A stretch of DNA of 64,000 bases from Hibiscus mutabilis (taxonomy: Eukaryota; Streptophyta; Magnoliopsida; Malvales; Malvaceae), in the NCBI GenBank assembly GCA_019671005.1, contig CM033752.1, positions 25,986,969-26,050,968 on the forward strand. The letters are read 5' to 3'. The notes under the pieces were generated by a model that worked only from the letters and a program-made list of their open reading frames with translations, ran no database searches and was not told the origin of the DNA. The position numbers were made by a program, and so were the translations under genes. This document shows positions 49,450 to 61,884 of the stretch, piece by piece; position 1 is the first letter of the stretch; each line of letters opens with the position of its first letter.

Positions 49450-49795
49450 TTATATTATGTCTATTTATTCTATATTATATATCTGTTATAGTATATATTA
49501 GATAATATGTATTCTATATAGGTTATATAATACGTATATTACATTATGGTTTTCTATAATATATAATATATTACATACATATTATATTTACCATATTTGT
49601 TATATTATATATTATATAGTGCGATATTATATATAGTATATCATATATATATATATATACATACTATAGTTTTACATTATTTAAATTATAGTTATATTAT
49701 AGTATATATTATAATATATATGTTATATTTATTATATATATTATATAGTATTATTTATATATTATTATAGCATAATATTTATATTTTTTATTTCT
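49450..49795. repeat. AT-only low-complexity stretch
   Basis: About 350 bp made almost wholly of TATATTATAT-type sequence with frequent small palindromes, just beside the insertion point of the 11.8 kb element. Confidence 0.8.
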
Positions 49796-49808
49796 TTATT
49801 TCTCGTTC

Positions 49809-49813
49809 GAATC
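49809..49813. repeat. Target-site duplication GAATC, left copy
   Basis: Exact match to 61,625-61,629 on the other side of the element. Confidence 0.92.
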
Positions 49814-52161
49814 TGTAGACACTAAATTTTGTCCGAGTTTAAATTAAAAATGCTCGAAATAAGATCAATCCACATTACCCTTTCTTAATACCCAATACCT
49901 TATATCTTAACTAAATAGCTCACATCATATATGGCCCATTATATATTATTTTACATAGTATAAAAAATACAAAAAATAAAAATAAAAATCTCAACTTCTT
50001 TCTCGTTAATGCTTTACTCTCATTGGATGGATGGATACCTCACTCCTATTGGATAAACAACTACTTAGTGAGTAAGGTCTTGAACCTCACTGGTTCTATT
50101 TTATGGGATACAAAATAATAAGATAGATATATATTACCTACCCTAAACAAATGAACAAGAGGGCATTATCTTTTCAAAAAAAAAAACACCAACTTCATTT
50201 TTTTCCTAGCACCCGTCTCCAGCCCCTAAACAACTGCCCTACATTTTCGAGGCCATTATCCCCAGCCCCTAAAAACCCTCGGACACTGCCATTGTTTCAA
50301 TTTCCCTTAAAAGTTCCTAGCCCCAAAGCCCCCTTTATTTCTTGTCTCGAATCATTCAATTATGATGGTGTGGCTTAAAAACTAGGAATGATTTGAATTC
50401 TCCAATACAGTTTCCAGATTGGGTTTGTTGTTACCGTTGTTTCTTCGGTTCATACTCGATCAACTCATCATCAACTTCCCCTTCGGCAACCCAAAAAAAT
50501 CCCAAAATTCTCCATTTATCGAATCACCAACCCTTAAATCAAGCTTTTCAACCCCATCGACAACGATACATGGATTGATTGTTTTAGCATATATTTGAGT
50601 TTTGGTATTTTCTTCCCTTATTTATTTATTGTGTAACATTTCTCATGATTTATTGAAAATGTGAGATTTGTTGATGATCATCTTTATTTGTTTAAGTTTT
50701 CTTATATGTGTTTTTATCTAATTTATTTGTTGGTGTTATGTGTTTGTTGGATGTGGGTTATTTTAGTGTTTGCTTGTATGGGTTTTAGGATAGTTTAGCT
50801 TTTTAGAATTTATTTTAGTTAATTTAAAACATGCCTTTGACTTATTGGGGTATGTGTTTAAATTAATTAAAATGAATTTAGTTTAGGTTTTTAGGTTGAT
50901 TGAGGCCTTAGTTAGTTTAGGGTTTAATTTAATCTAATTAATTTAAATTATGCGGTCGGTTTATTAGGGCATACGTTTAAAATTAATTAAATTAAATTTA
51001 GGATTAGATTTTTTGGAGCCTTTAGTTAGATTTAAGGTTCGATCAATTTAATTAATTTAGTCTTATCCTTGACTCATTGGGGTAAATGTTAAATGCATTA
51101 AATTGGTTGGACAACTCTTAATTACCCTTAGGATAAAATTAATATATACTTTAGGTGGACCCTTAATTAAAATCATAATTAATTAATTCGATTCATTTTA
51201 AATAGAATCCTTTGCTTATTGAGATTCTAGTTTAAAATTAATCAAATTAATTATCATGATTCAAGATGATCCATAAATTATTAGGGTTTTCTAGTTTTTA
51301 GGATTAATTAATTTAGGATTAATATTAGACTAACCTAGTTAATAATTAGATCACTAATTGAATTTTCATAACTTGGGCCTTTTTAGGTTAAGACCTTAGT
51401 GAGCCTAGGGTTTTAATTTTATGCCATTGTATGTCATGCATTTTAATTGCCATTCATGTGACTTTAATTTTTTGATGGACATGCATGTAATTTATTAACT
51501 TAAACAAAAAGGAGGTAGTTATTAATTCCGATATTTGTGTTGTAACATTCCTGGTTCAATGGATGTTGACCAAATATTTGGGTTAATTCTTACCGTATGA
51601 AGGTAAATTTTAAAACGAATTAAAATTTGACAAGTCATAACATTATTCTTAACTGCTTGCATCATGCATAAAGGTGATGAACGAAGTTCGAACCATAAAA
51701 TAACACGACGGTGGGGCTTATTCGATGTCGGTTTAATCTATGGTCCGAGGTATCGTCACCCTTATTAATTAAATGTTCAATTAATTCGAATTCACCAATT
51801 TGACAAAGCCCGTATAACTAAAGTCTAAATTCAATTGCGAACAATTTAATTAAACTCGATTTAAATTTCAATGATTTCTATCAATTAAAAGCAACATATA
51901 TTTTGGTACCGATTTTCGGGGGTGATGGGGGTGCTAATCCTTCCCTACGCGTAACCAACTCCCGAACCCTATTTTTTTAACGAATCTCTAATTTTATGTT
52001 GTCTGGCCTACCTTAGTGGCTGGTGGCTAGTGGCGACTCTAAGTTTTTTTATTTTCAAAAATACGAAAAGAATTCCCTGATTTTCTAAAACCCCCACCTT
52101 TCAAGAAATCTCTCATAAACTTGAATATTTTCTAGCGATCCAGAAAATTTAGGTTGTTACA
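49814..52161 (+). repeat. 5' LTR (2,348 bp)
   Basis: Near-identical to 58,570-61,624 once the 707-bp insertion and its 8-bp duplication are removed (about 2,340 bp). The small open frames at 50,151-50,578 fall inside the LTR and have no counterpart family. Confidence 0.92.
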
Positions 52162-52163
52162 GC

Positions 52164-52181
52164 TGGCGACTCCGCTGGGGA
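52164..52181 (+). promoter_or_regulatory. Primer-binding site TGGCGACTCCGCTGGGGA
   Basis: Lies 2 bp after the 5' LTR, where reverse transcription is primed. Starts with TGG, the complement of a tRNA CCA end. The same kind of motif is known from Tat/Ogre-type plant gypsy elements; the exact tRNA was not checked. Confidence 0.75.
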
Positions 52182-52530
52182 CCATTTTTTGTTTTTTAAA
52201 ACAAAAAGAGAGTTAAGCCAAGAAAATATATGTTGCTTTTAATGATGGAAATTTTGAAATTCAAATTGACTTCAATTTAATTTGTTCGTTCTTGAAAATG
52301 TGACTTTAATTGTACGACCTTTGATAATTGGCAGTTTTGAATCAATTGCTCATTTAATTTCTAAGGATCACCTTCGTTGGTTACTTCGCTTCACTACCTT
52401 TTTCACTTAATTGATTTATTTATTTGTTCTGTCAATCATTAGCATGTTTCCTTTTGTTTTCATTTTTTATATACCTTGTCTTATCATTAAGAAAACACTG
52501 ATTAGGAAAATAGTTTGAAATTAAAGGATT

Positions 52531-54420
52531 GATCAATGGGAGATTTGGTACACAACAACGATGAGAAGAATTCCAAGGAATTCCCACAAAAGAGTGATTG
52601 GCCGAAGGGTAAGCTCGGAAGCTCAAGGACCAAGCTGCAAGCTACAAAGGGGCAACCCAAGAATATCAGACACCAATGATGAGACGACTTCGAGATGCCG
52701 CTTCAAATATTCGGGGGCAAGAACAAGAGATGACGAACTTAATGGCTCAAGTACAAGGAATTGCCCAGTGGCTCTAGTTCCTAACATGGGATGCTATCGG
52801 ACTTTAGAAATATGCAAAGAAAGAGTTGAAAAAATAACAAAGGTTGTCTTGATATGGGTCGTATGTCCAGCAGTTTTCTTTCATTGTTGTAATGGAGCGA
52901 TATCTCCATTAATGCAAGCTGTTTGACGAGGATATTTGCCGAATCAGTGTTTCTCTTTGCATTAATGTATGTTTACATTATGTCGCATTTGTTCGCAAAA
53001 CTACTAAGTTTTGAAATTGATTAAAGGTTTCCATATGAAATAATTTTGGTGTTTCATATTTACATTAATTTATGCATTTCCAAGTGTTTGCTTACAATCA
53101 TTTATTCCCATCATGCATATAATGCATTGTATGCATTAATTCATGAAATAATAAAATTAATTGTTGGGGATCCCGTGCTAGTGATTAAAGATCCTACACC
53201 GAAAGAAAGCAAATGGAAAGAAGTTTTGCTAAAATGGAAGCCAGTTTGAGTGGAGCGTTTGCCTTAAAAATAGAAAGAACAAAGGAATGACTTTTAGCCA
53301 ATGCAGCTTCGGAAGTATGAATGACCTAGCAGCTAGGGTGGAAAAACTCGAGGATATCCAAGAACTTTTGGTTGGAAACCAAAAGGCGATGATGACATAT
53401 GTGAAAGAATTCCAAAAGAAAGCCATGGGGCAAATCAATTAATTGAGGGGTATGATGACTATCATGACCAAAGGAAAGGGTCTGGCTAAAGACTCGTTTG
53501 TGCAAAGGGAGTTTGGAAAGATAAAAGAGAGTTGGAATTATGACTCTATAGTGGAAAAAACTTTGCCTTATGAAGACCAAGCCATCGTCAATCAGTATGA
53601 GGTAGTCTGTACTGTGTCTAGGTGTCCTATCGAATTAGCTTTGGATAAGATTGAAGATTCTCTCTTGAGAATTCGGTCTTCGCCAACCAATGGAAAATCG
53701 GCTCAGAAGTAATTTAAGGAAATAGATCATGGGGCTAGCAACACGAGCACCTACGAAGCCCCTAGGAAACTGACGATCTCTTCACCCCAGGCCGTCTCCG
53801 GAAAGGTGAAATATTTGAATAAAAAGAAGACTAGGGGTCCCAAACAGGAGATACAGAAAAAGTCTTTCACCCTTCTACCGATTTTATACATAGATTTGTA
53901 CTCGTAGCTATACGAAGCCGATTTGGTTCGACCGTGTTTCGTTACTCCTTTTCAACCACCTTATCCTTTGTGGTGTGATGCTAATGCACATTGTGAGTAC
54001 TACGCCGGAGTAAGGGGACACACGATAGAAAATTGTGCAGTATTCAAGAAGGTGGTCCAGAACATGTTAAAAGTCAGAGTCTTGAAGTGTGAATGATCTA
54101 ACATGGAAATTAAGCCATTACAAAACTACAGAGGACAGGGCGTGAACGCTTTTGAAAGGGTAGATGCAAAGAGGGAGAAGAAAAAAATGCATGTCATCCC
54201 TCTACCGATTTTCTACACCGAGTTGCTTCCCATGTTTGTTGAAAAAAATTGCTGACCCCTGTCTCATCCAAGCCAAAGGGTCCTCCCTATCCTAGGGATT
54301 ATAACATCAATGCAGTGTGTGACTACCGCATGAGGATTATAGGTCATATGAAAGAAAATTATGGAGCATTGAGGAACAAGGTCCAAGGTCTGATTGAAGC
54401 CGTTCTTTTGATGTGGTAAG
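52531..54420 (+). pseudogene. Gag-like coding remnant
   Basis: Frames with stops run from about MGDLVHNND (52,531). Near 53,310-53,440 there is a coiled-coil-like 'LAARVEKLEDIQELLVGNQ'; 53,443-53,711 is open. Near 53,968 'WCDANAHCEYYAGVRGHTIE' is the CCHC-like motif of plant gypsy gag proteins, followed near 54,130 by 'RGQGVNAFE'. A second motif 'NAVCDYRMRIIGHMKENYG' lies near 54,325 with two cysteines lost. Paired motifs of this type are usual in Tat/Ogre-like gag. Stops after 'AMGQIN', 'GKSAQK' and 'LKCE' show decay. Confidence 0.7.
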
Positions 54421-57400
54421 AGAGAGAATGATAGGGATGAGTTGTGGGAAGGTGCTGATATCCCTTTGATGATTCCTTGCGTTTTCTTCTTTTGTAGTAA
54501 TGCATCAAACCAGCTTTGCTATTATTTGCCCGAAAGTAGCAAGGATTTTGTTAAAAGCATATGTTATGTCTGCTTTTGTTTTTCATTTCAATGAAAGGAT
54601 GCATCTTTTGATCAAGTATATATATATATATATATATATATTTTCTTACCCTCGTAGATCCCCGAATATCACGTGTATGATGTGGCATTGACTCTAATAA
54701 ATGATCAATCGAATGTTGTGATCACAATAAAGTATGATTTCCTGCTCAGCCCGCTCTGGTCGATAAAGCGCGAGCCATAAGACTACTACTCCTTCGACAA
54801 TGTTCGATGATAGGAAAATCTCCTAAAAAGTCCAATAAAGTTGCTAGAATGTGAAAATTCTTTTAATATAAAAAGAGGAAAGAAAAAAAGTGTGTTTTAA
54901 AAGAGGAAAATTAAATTAAAAGGGTACTCTACTATAGCAAAAGGCTAAATAAGGATGTTTTGCTCCACTTACTCTAATTGAGTCCAAAGCCTTGGCTGTA
55001 TGAGTAAATTTTCAAATCATGACTATGCCAAGTAACCATGGGTATTGTTGTATGCTCCATCATTATTCTCGAGACAAATGACTGTGATGAGTTAAATTCC
55101 TGAGAAGAAAGAGAATATTTTTAAAAATTAAAGAAATGAATGAACATTCAAATAAGTCTCGGAGCATCTTGATGGAGTTGTGGAGGGAGAACAAACCTAA
55201 TAAGGAGCTATGCTTCACTTGTTCAATACCCTAGCGTCAGAGATGACTCTTTGAAGACACTGATATGATATTATAATTGGAAGAATATACTTGTACCAAA
55301 ATTTTCAAATTAATATTTTTACACTCTATGTGTTAAACTAATTCGAAAATCGTAACATATTTCAGAGAAAATAATAAGAACTAGAAGGAGTAGTTTTCGA
55401 ACTAATCAAGAAAATACCATAATCATGAGGATGAACCGAGCAATCTGGGAGGAATTTCACAACTTTAAATATCGTCACAACATTCAAAGGCAAGCTATGG
55501 ATCACCGGGGGGATTGAATCTAAGACGCTCTTGCATTTGATATCTGGGGCATTCTATTTTTTTATTGGTTTTGATTTTGTATATTAATCCAAAAAGCATC
55601 CTCTGTTAAAGTGATAATCCGCAAACCAACATATAGATGAAAAAGAGAGGAATGGGAGGGAATAGGAGAAAAGAAAATAGATGAAAAGAGATAAAAGAAA
55701 AGAGAGAGAAAAATAAGAAGAATTGGGTTCTTTATGTTGAATTCGGGGACAGAGACGTACATGATCGATCAAACATCGATGACCTGTTAGTGATCCAGAA
55801 AAGAATGATAGCAAGCCTTGGTATGCTACACGGTTCAATGACTCAAAGTTGGTGTCTATCGCAATGTCGTGGTTGATTCAAAAGGAATGGAAGTTGAATC
55901 TTATTGAAGAAATAAAATTTTGAGACTTAAGGGGGCATGTTTTCTGGCCTACCATTGAGATAGAAGAATAATCATCCTGTTGGATCAAAGGCAAAAATAA
56001 CAACAGCCAAACCCGAGGACGAGATAAGTTGTTACCAAGATCTAGAAAGAAGAAAGTTGTTCTTCTGCATGGCTTCTGGATAGAGCTTTAGGCCAAGGAT
56101 GTACATGGTTGACCAAATACAAAACCTGTCAATGAGTCTGAAGAGAATAATAGAAAGGGCTCAGGATGAATGTTTACCATAATGGCTCGATTGGATTAGC
56201 ACAATAAAGATTGAGCCTTTTTGAAGAATAGAAGTTTGGAGGTTTAAGGGGCATGTTTTCAGCCTAATGTCGGACAAAAGAAAGATCGTACCAATGGGTC
56301 AGGGGTAAAGTAATAGTTGAACCCAAAGGTGAGATGAGGTACTACTAAAACCAGGAAAGAAAAAGTAGGACATCAATTCAACTTTTTGAAATCGGTTAAA
56401 AATCAACCAAAATGGGCAAGGCGACAATTTACTAGGCAGGCGTATAGTAGCGGGTACACTTACGTCAGTCTATAACAAAATGAGTAGTGAGAGTGGAAGA
56501 AGATCTAGGCAGGATGGGATCAACGGTTGCAGAATTTGTTCCACGAAAGTTATGGTGACATTACACACTTGATGTATATCTGAATTAATCAGTCTTTGCT
56601 CTGGGCCACCTTTCAGTTTTGGAATCCTGCTTTCTGCTACTTCATTCTTAACAGGAAAGACCTGATGCCCACGGTTGAGGAGTATACAACTTTATTTAAT
56701 CATAAGAATAGTCACAAAGCCGTCGAAGTCCTAGAATATTCTATTGAAGCTTAGAACCTTAGCCGAAATGAGTAAAGATTGCGTTAAAAGCTTGATTTAG
56801 AATCATGGAGATAACACCGCCTTTTCGTAATAGTGTATCTACACCTCCAGATGAGGCCACGAAGATAGATCTGATCGCTTTGGGGATTTATGGCTTGATC
56901 ACTTTTCCTAGAGTCTGGGCTAACATTAATGTCGCTATCTTGGACTTGTTCGAACATTTGAATAAGAAGGCTTTTCTGCAGAGGTTTCAGGTCAAGGGTC
57001 TACTTGGTTGACCTAACTAAAAGAATAATTAATCAGTGACCACAAAGAGAAAAATAGCAAGATTCCATATGCTATACAAGTCAAAGATCTGAATTAAGTT
57101 TCTGCCGTCATGTTTTGGATGGTACAGAGTAAGGAATATTCGAGACCTTGGTAAAAATAAGAAAAATTTAGAAATATGGGGGGGGGTGAGTTCACACGAA
57201 TGCCAAGGTAGAAGGAGGCTCATTATAAAGAGTCATAGAAGAAATAACAGTTGAGTGAGGGTGATGTTATAAATTTGGACTTCAGCAAATGATAGATTCA
57301 ACTCTGACTGGGCAAGTCAGCAATCCTTTCAAGAGAAAACAAGGGAGAAAGATCCAGTAGAGATAAAGATAATACCTTGTTTGGTTTAGAAAAGTGAAGA

Positions 57401-57874
57401 TTGAACCTCATAGAAGTAGGGAAGTTTTGAGACGTGGGGGCATGTGTTCGTCATAATGATGAAGATAGGGAAGACTTGTTATGAAGAATCATTGAAGAGA
57501 CAACGTTTAATCCCAAGTGAAGTGGGGGGAAGTGTTCCAGAGTCGAACTCCAGGAAATGTTAGATTTTGCTTCGACCAATGCAAATAAGCAGTACCTTTC
57601 CAATAAGGGACAAAAGATAAAGAAATTGCCAAAGACAAAAGGGTATGTGAAAGCTAAGGGTGGCTGACTAAAAAATAAGGGTTTTCCCCAACAATTCTAA
57701 AAAATAACTTCACCCATGCATCATGAATAGTTAGACATTCTTAAGGTAGAAGCATGCTAACTAGCATCATTAGATCATTGTGTCTGTTTATTTTGGTATT
57801 TAGGAAGCAACAGAAAAGAAAAAGTATATACCAACAGTGAGTAAATAAATCTTTTAGCTATTTGGGAGCTATTA
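54421..57874 (+). other. Internal region of the gag-only element, no protein recognised
   Basis: Purine-rich (GA-rich) on the plus strand with frequent stops. No DTG, YLDD/YVDD, HHCC or DDE motif was found where pol should be. Phrases such as 'TTTGGGCC…GGGGGCATGTTTT' recur near 55,930, 56,250 and 57,435 with similar surroundings ('GAAGAA…GTTTTGAGACTTAAGGGGGCATG'), so much of it may be an old expanded repeat. Confidence 0.5.
54617..54641. repeat. (AT)n microsatellite
   Basis: About 12 TA units inside the retrotransposon. Confidence 0.85.
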
Positions 57875-58385
57875 ACATTCCATGCCAAGACGATGAAGAT
57901 CGAAGGTATTCCAGAAGACTCAAAGCGAGATATCCCTTGATGTCAAGACGACCAGAAAGCAAGACTTCAGTTTCTAAGGTCCTCATGGCGAAATACTACC
58001 CCAAGCCAAGACGATGAAGATCGAGGGCGTTCTAGAAGACTCAAAGCGAGATAACATTCCATGGCAAGACGATGAAGATTGAGGGCATTCCAGAAGACTA
58101 AAAGCGAGATATCATTTGATGTCAAGACGACTAGAAAGCAAGACATCATTTCCTCAAGGCGAGATACCACTCCATGCCAAGACGATGAAGATTGAGGGTA
58201 TTCTAGAAGACTCAAAGCGAGATATCATTTGATGTCAAGACGACAAGAAGGTAAGACATCATTTTCTGGGGCCCTCAAGGCGAGATACCACCCCAAGCCA
58301 AGGCGATGAAGATCGAAGGCATGCTAGAAGACTCAAAGCGAGACGTCATTTGGTGTCAAGACGATCGAGGCATCATTTTAGGGCC
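57875..58385 (+). repeat. Tandem array near the 3' end of the retrotransposon
   Basis: Five copies anchored on AAGACGATGAAGAT (57,887, 58,008, 58,066, 58,179, 58,300), each followed by 'GAGGGCATTCTAGAAGACTC' and 'AAAGCGAGATATCATT'. Spacing is 121, 58, 113 and 121 bp. Tandem repeats upstream of the 3' LTR are known in Ogre/Tat-like elements. Confidence 0.88.
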
Positions 58386-58552
58386 TTCATTTCTTCAGAC
58401 CTTACATGAGAAGAATTCGAAGTTCTAGAATTTCGGGAAGAGGAAGGGTGAACAGTTCTATATAGGAGGAACTCGCAGCTTAGAATCTTCAGATAGGAAG
58501 TGTGACAAAATTTGCATCTTTAGTCTTTGCTCTATTCATGTTTCACAGCAAT

Positions 58553-58569
58553 GAGCAAAGAGGGGCAGC
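58553..58569 (+). promoter_or_regulatory. Polypurine tract
   Basis: GAGCAAAGAGGGGCAGC directly before the 3' LTR; an expected plus-strand priming site, slightly interrupted by pyrimidines. Confidence 0.65.
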
Positions 58570-61500
58570 TGTAGACACTAAATTTTGTCCGGGTTTAAAT
58601 TAAAAATGCTCGAAATAAGATCAATCCACATTACCCCTTCTTAATACCCAATACCTTATATCTTAACCAAATAGCCCACATCAAATATTAAGGGTGTTCA
58701 TATTCGGGTACCCAAAATTTTCGGGTACCAAAAAGTCGGCCCGTGACCCGGCCCATAAGAATCGGGTATCCGTAAATCGGGTACCCGTAAAATTCGGGTA
58801 CCCGCAAAATTGGGTATTGGGTACCCGATTCACTTTTTTTTTAATTTATTAAAAAAAAATACATGGAAAGCACATAAAATTTCATGATATATATTTCAAA
58901 CACAAAAATTATTGATTTGAGGTTAGTTTTAAGGGAGAAATATTTGGATATATATATGTATATGTATTAAAGTTTATCGACAAAAAAATGTATTTTAAAA
59001 GTATTATCCTAGATCAAGATTTTTCTTTCGAATCTCATATTGACAAATTAATATAAATATTTTTGAAAATTTTAAAACTTAAAAGTACATAATACAAGAA
59101 TAAAAAGAAGTTAGAGATTTAAAACTAGTTTTAGGGAAAAAATAGTAAGAAACATAAAATAAAAATAGAATTTAAAATTTAAAATATATAACTATTAAAA
59201 TTACTGGGTCGGGTCAGGTACCCGGTTCCCAAAAAAATTCGGCCCTAAACCGGCCCGACTACCCGAGAAAAATTACGGGTCGGGTAACCGGCCTGAAAAA
59301 TTTGAGTATTTTCATTTAAATACCCGGTAATTTTCAATCTGGTAGGCGGGTCGACGGGTCGGGTAGTTCGGGCCGGGTATTTTTGAACACCCCTATCAAA
59401 TATGGCCCATTATATATTATTTTACATAGTATAAAAATACAAAAAAGAAAAATAAAAATCCCAACTCCTTCCTCATTAAGGCTTTCCTCTCATTGGATGG
59501 ATGGATGCCTCACTCCTATTGGATAACAACTACTTAGTGAGTAAGGTCTTGAACCTCATTGGTTCTATTTTATGGGATAAAAAATAAAAAAAATAATAAG
59601 ATAGATATTTATTACCTATCCTAAACAAATGAACAAGAGGGCATTATCTTTTCCACACAAAAAATCACCAACTTCATTTTTTTCCTAGCAACCGTCTCCA
59701 ACCCCTAAACAACTGCCCTACATTTTCAAGGTTGTCCCCAGCCCCTAAAAACCCTCGGACACTGCCATTGTTTCAATTTCCCTTAAAAGTTCCTAGCCGC
59801 AAAGCCCCCTTTATTTCTTGTCTCGAATCATTCAATTATGATGGTGTGCCTTAAAACCTAGGAATGATTTGAATTCTCCAATACAGTTTCCAGATTGGGT
59901 TTGTTGTTACCGTTGTTTCTTCGGTTCATACTCGATCAACTCATCATCAATTTCCCCTTCGGCAACCCAAAAAAATCCCAAAATTCTCCTTCATTTATCG
60001 AATCATCAACCCTTAAATCAAGCTTTTCAACCCCATTGACAACGATACGTTAATTAATTGATCGAACATATATTTGAGTTTTTGCATTTTCTTCCCTTAT
60101 TTATTTATTTATTTATTGTGTAACATTTCTTATGATTTATTGAAAATGTGAGATTTGTTGATGTTGATGATTCTCTTTATTTGTTTAAGTTTTCTTATAT
60201 GTGTTTTTGTCTAATTTATTTGTTGGTGTTATGTGTTTGTTGGATGTGGGTCTTGTATGGGTTTTAGGATAGTTTAGCTTTTTAGAATTTATTTTAGTTA
60301 ATTTAAAATATGCATTTAGCTAATTGGGGTATGTGTTTAAATTAAATAAAATGAATTTAGTTTAGGTTTTTAGGTTGGTTAAGGCCTTAGTTAGTTTAGG
60401 GTTTAATTTAATCTAATTAATTAAAATTATGCTCTCGGCTTATTGGGGCATAAGTTTTAAATTAATTAAATTAAATTTAGGATTAGATTTTTTGGAGCCT
60501 TTAGTTAAATTTAAGGTTCGAATCAATTTAATTAATTTAAACTTATCCTTGGCTCATTAGGGTAAATGTTAAATGCATTAAATTGGTTGGACAACTCTTA
60601 ATTACCCTTAGTATAAAATTAATATATGGTTTAGGTGGACCCTTAATTAAAATCATAATTAATTAATTCGATTCATTTTAAATAGAATCCTTGGCTTATT
60701 GGGATTCTAGTTTAAAATTAATCAAATTAATTATCATGATTCAAGATGATCCATAAATTATTAGGGTTTTCTAGTTTTTAGGATTTAATTAATTTAGGGT
60801 TAATATTAGACTAACATAATTAATAATTAGATCACTAATTGAATTTTCATAACTTGAGCCTTTTTAGGTTAAGACTTTAGTGGGCCTAGGGTTTTAATTT
60901 TATGTCATTCTATGCCATGCATTTTAATTTCCATTCATGTGACTTTAATTTTTTGATGGACATGCATGTAATTAATTAACTTAAATCATAAAAAGGAGGT
61001 AGTTATTAATTCCGATATTTGTGTTGTAACAATCCTGGTTCAATGGATGTTGACCAAATATCTGGGTTAATTCTTACCGTCTGAAGCGAATTAAAATTTG
61101 ACAAGTCATAACATCATTCTTAACTGCTTACATCATGCATAAAGGTGATGAACGAAGTTCGAACAATAGATTAACATGGCAATCAGACTTATTCGATGTC
61201 GGTTTAATCTATGGTCCTAGGTATTGTCACCCTTATTAATTAAATGTTCCATTAATTCGAATTCACCAATTTGACAAAGCCCGTATAACTAAAGTTTAAA
61301 TTCAATTGCGAACAATTTAATTAAACTCGATTTAAATTTCAATAATTTCCATCAATTAAAAGCAACATATATTTTGGTACCGATTTCCGGGCGTGATGGG
61401 GGTGCTAATCCTTCCCCACGCGTAACCAACTCTCGAACCCTATTTTTTTAACGAATCTCTGGTTTTATGGTATCCGGCCTACCTTAGTGGCCGATGGCAA

Positions 61501-61624
61501 CTCTAAGTTTTTTTATTTTTAAAAATACGAAAATAATTCTCGATTTTATAAAACCCCCACCTTTCAAGAAATCTCTCATAAACTTGAATATTTTCTAGTG
61601 ATCCGGAAAATTTAGGTCGCTACA
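58570..61624 (+). repeat. 3' LTR, interrupted (3,055 bp)
   Basis: Matches the 5' LTR along its length apart from the insertion at 58,689-59,395. Ends GGTCGCTACA followed by GAATC. Confidence 0.92.
58689..59395. mobile_element. hAT-type non-autonomous element (707 bp)
   Basis: Ends are TAAGGGTGTTCA and TGAACACCCCTA (inverted repeats with one mismatch). The 8-bp target TCAAATAT is duplicated exactly (58,681-58,688 and 59,396-59,403), and the 5' LTR shows the related empty site. Both subterminal regions carry many GGGTACCC, CGGGTA and GGGTCGGG motifs, like transposase-binding repeats of hAT elements. AT-rich, gene-less centre. Confidence 0.92.
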
Positions 61625-61884
61625 GAATCGGCAAAAATTTAGCAAACCTCGAACAGATTTAAATTTTTCAAAATTTTTTCAAATACGACAAAAAATTTAA
61701 AACACAACAAAATTCAAAACAAAAATATTTCTCCTTTTTAGCGAACCTCGAACACATTTAAATTTTTTCAAACTTCAGAAAGGAGGTCGCTGCACACCAT
61801 TGTAAGAGACTTTTAGTAGACTTGTCTCTTTTTTTCTCTTTTTGATGCATTGCATTCTATTATCTTTCATAGTGATTAATAAAA
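61625..61884 (+). mobile_element. LTR-like sequence, right part, after the 11.8 kb insertion
   Basis: Continues 48,160-49,808. Contains two copies of 'AGC(A/G)AACCTCGAACA(G/C)ATTTAAATTTTT' (61,640 and 61,739). No terminus identified. Confidence 0.4.
61876..61884. repeat. Target-site duplication TTAATAAAA, left copy
   Basis: Exact 9-bp match to 62,747-62,755. Confidence 0.88.

Larger units (their letters stand above)
48160..49808 (+). mobile_element. LTR-like sequence, left part, split by the 11.8 kb element
   Basis: 'CGGCTATAAAAGCCTGAACC' at 48,714 and 'GTTGTAACCCATACAGG' just after it give a promoter and start region like that of many plant LTRs. A GC-rich patch (49,020-49,070) and the long AT-rich stretch (49,450-49,795) follow. 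The sequence resumes at 61,625 after the insertion. The open frame at 48,418-48,744 is low-complexity Pro/Gln and is not supported. Confidence 0.4.
49814..61624 (+). mobile_element. Gag-only LTR retrotransposon, 11.8 kb, complete ends
   Basis: Two LTRs (49,814-52,161 and 58,570-61,624) start TGTAGACACTAAATTTTG and end TTACA/CTACA; a primer-binding site and a purine-rich tract are in place; GAATC is duplicated on both sides. The 6.4 kb interior has gag remnants, but I see no protease, reverse transcriptase or integrase motif in any frame, so it must have relied on enzymes from another element. It fits the class of large non-autonomous elements with gag only (TR-GAG-like). LTR differences are about 4% over the first ~125 bp by eye, so insertion is not very recent. 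The 3' LTR carries a later hAT-type insertion. Confidence 0.88.
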
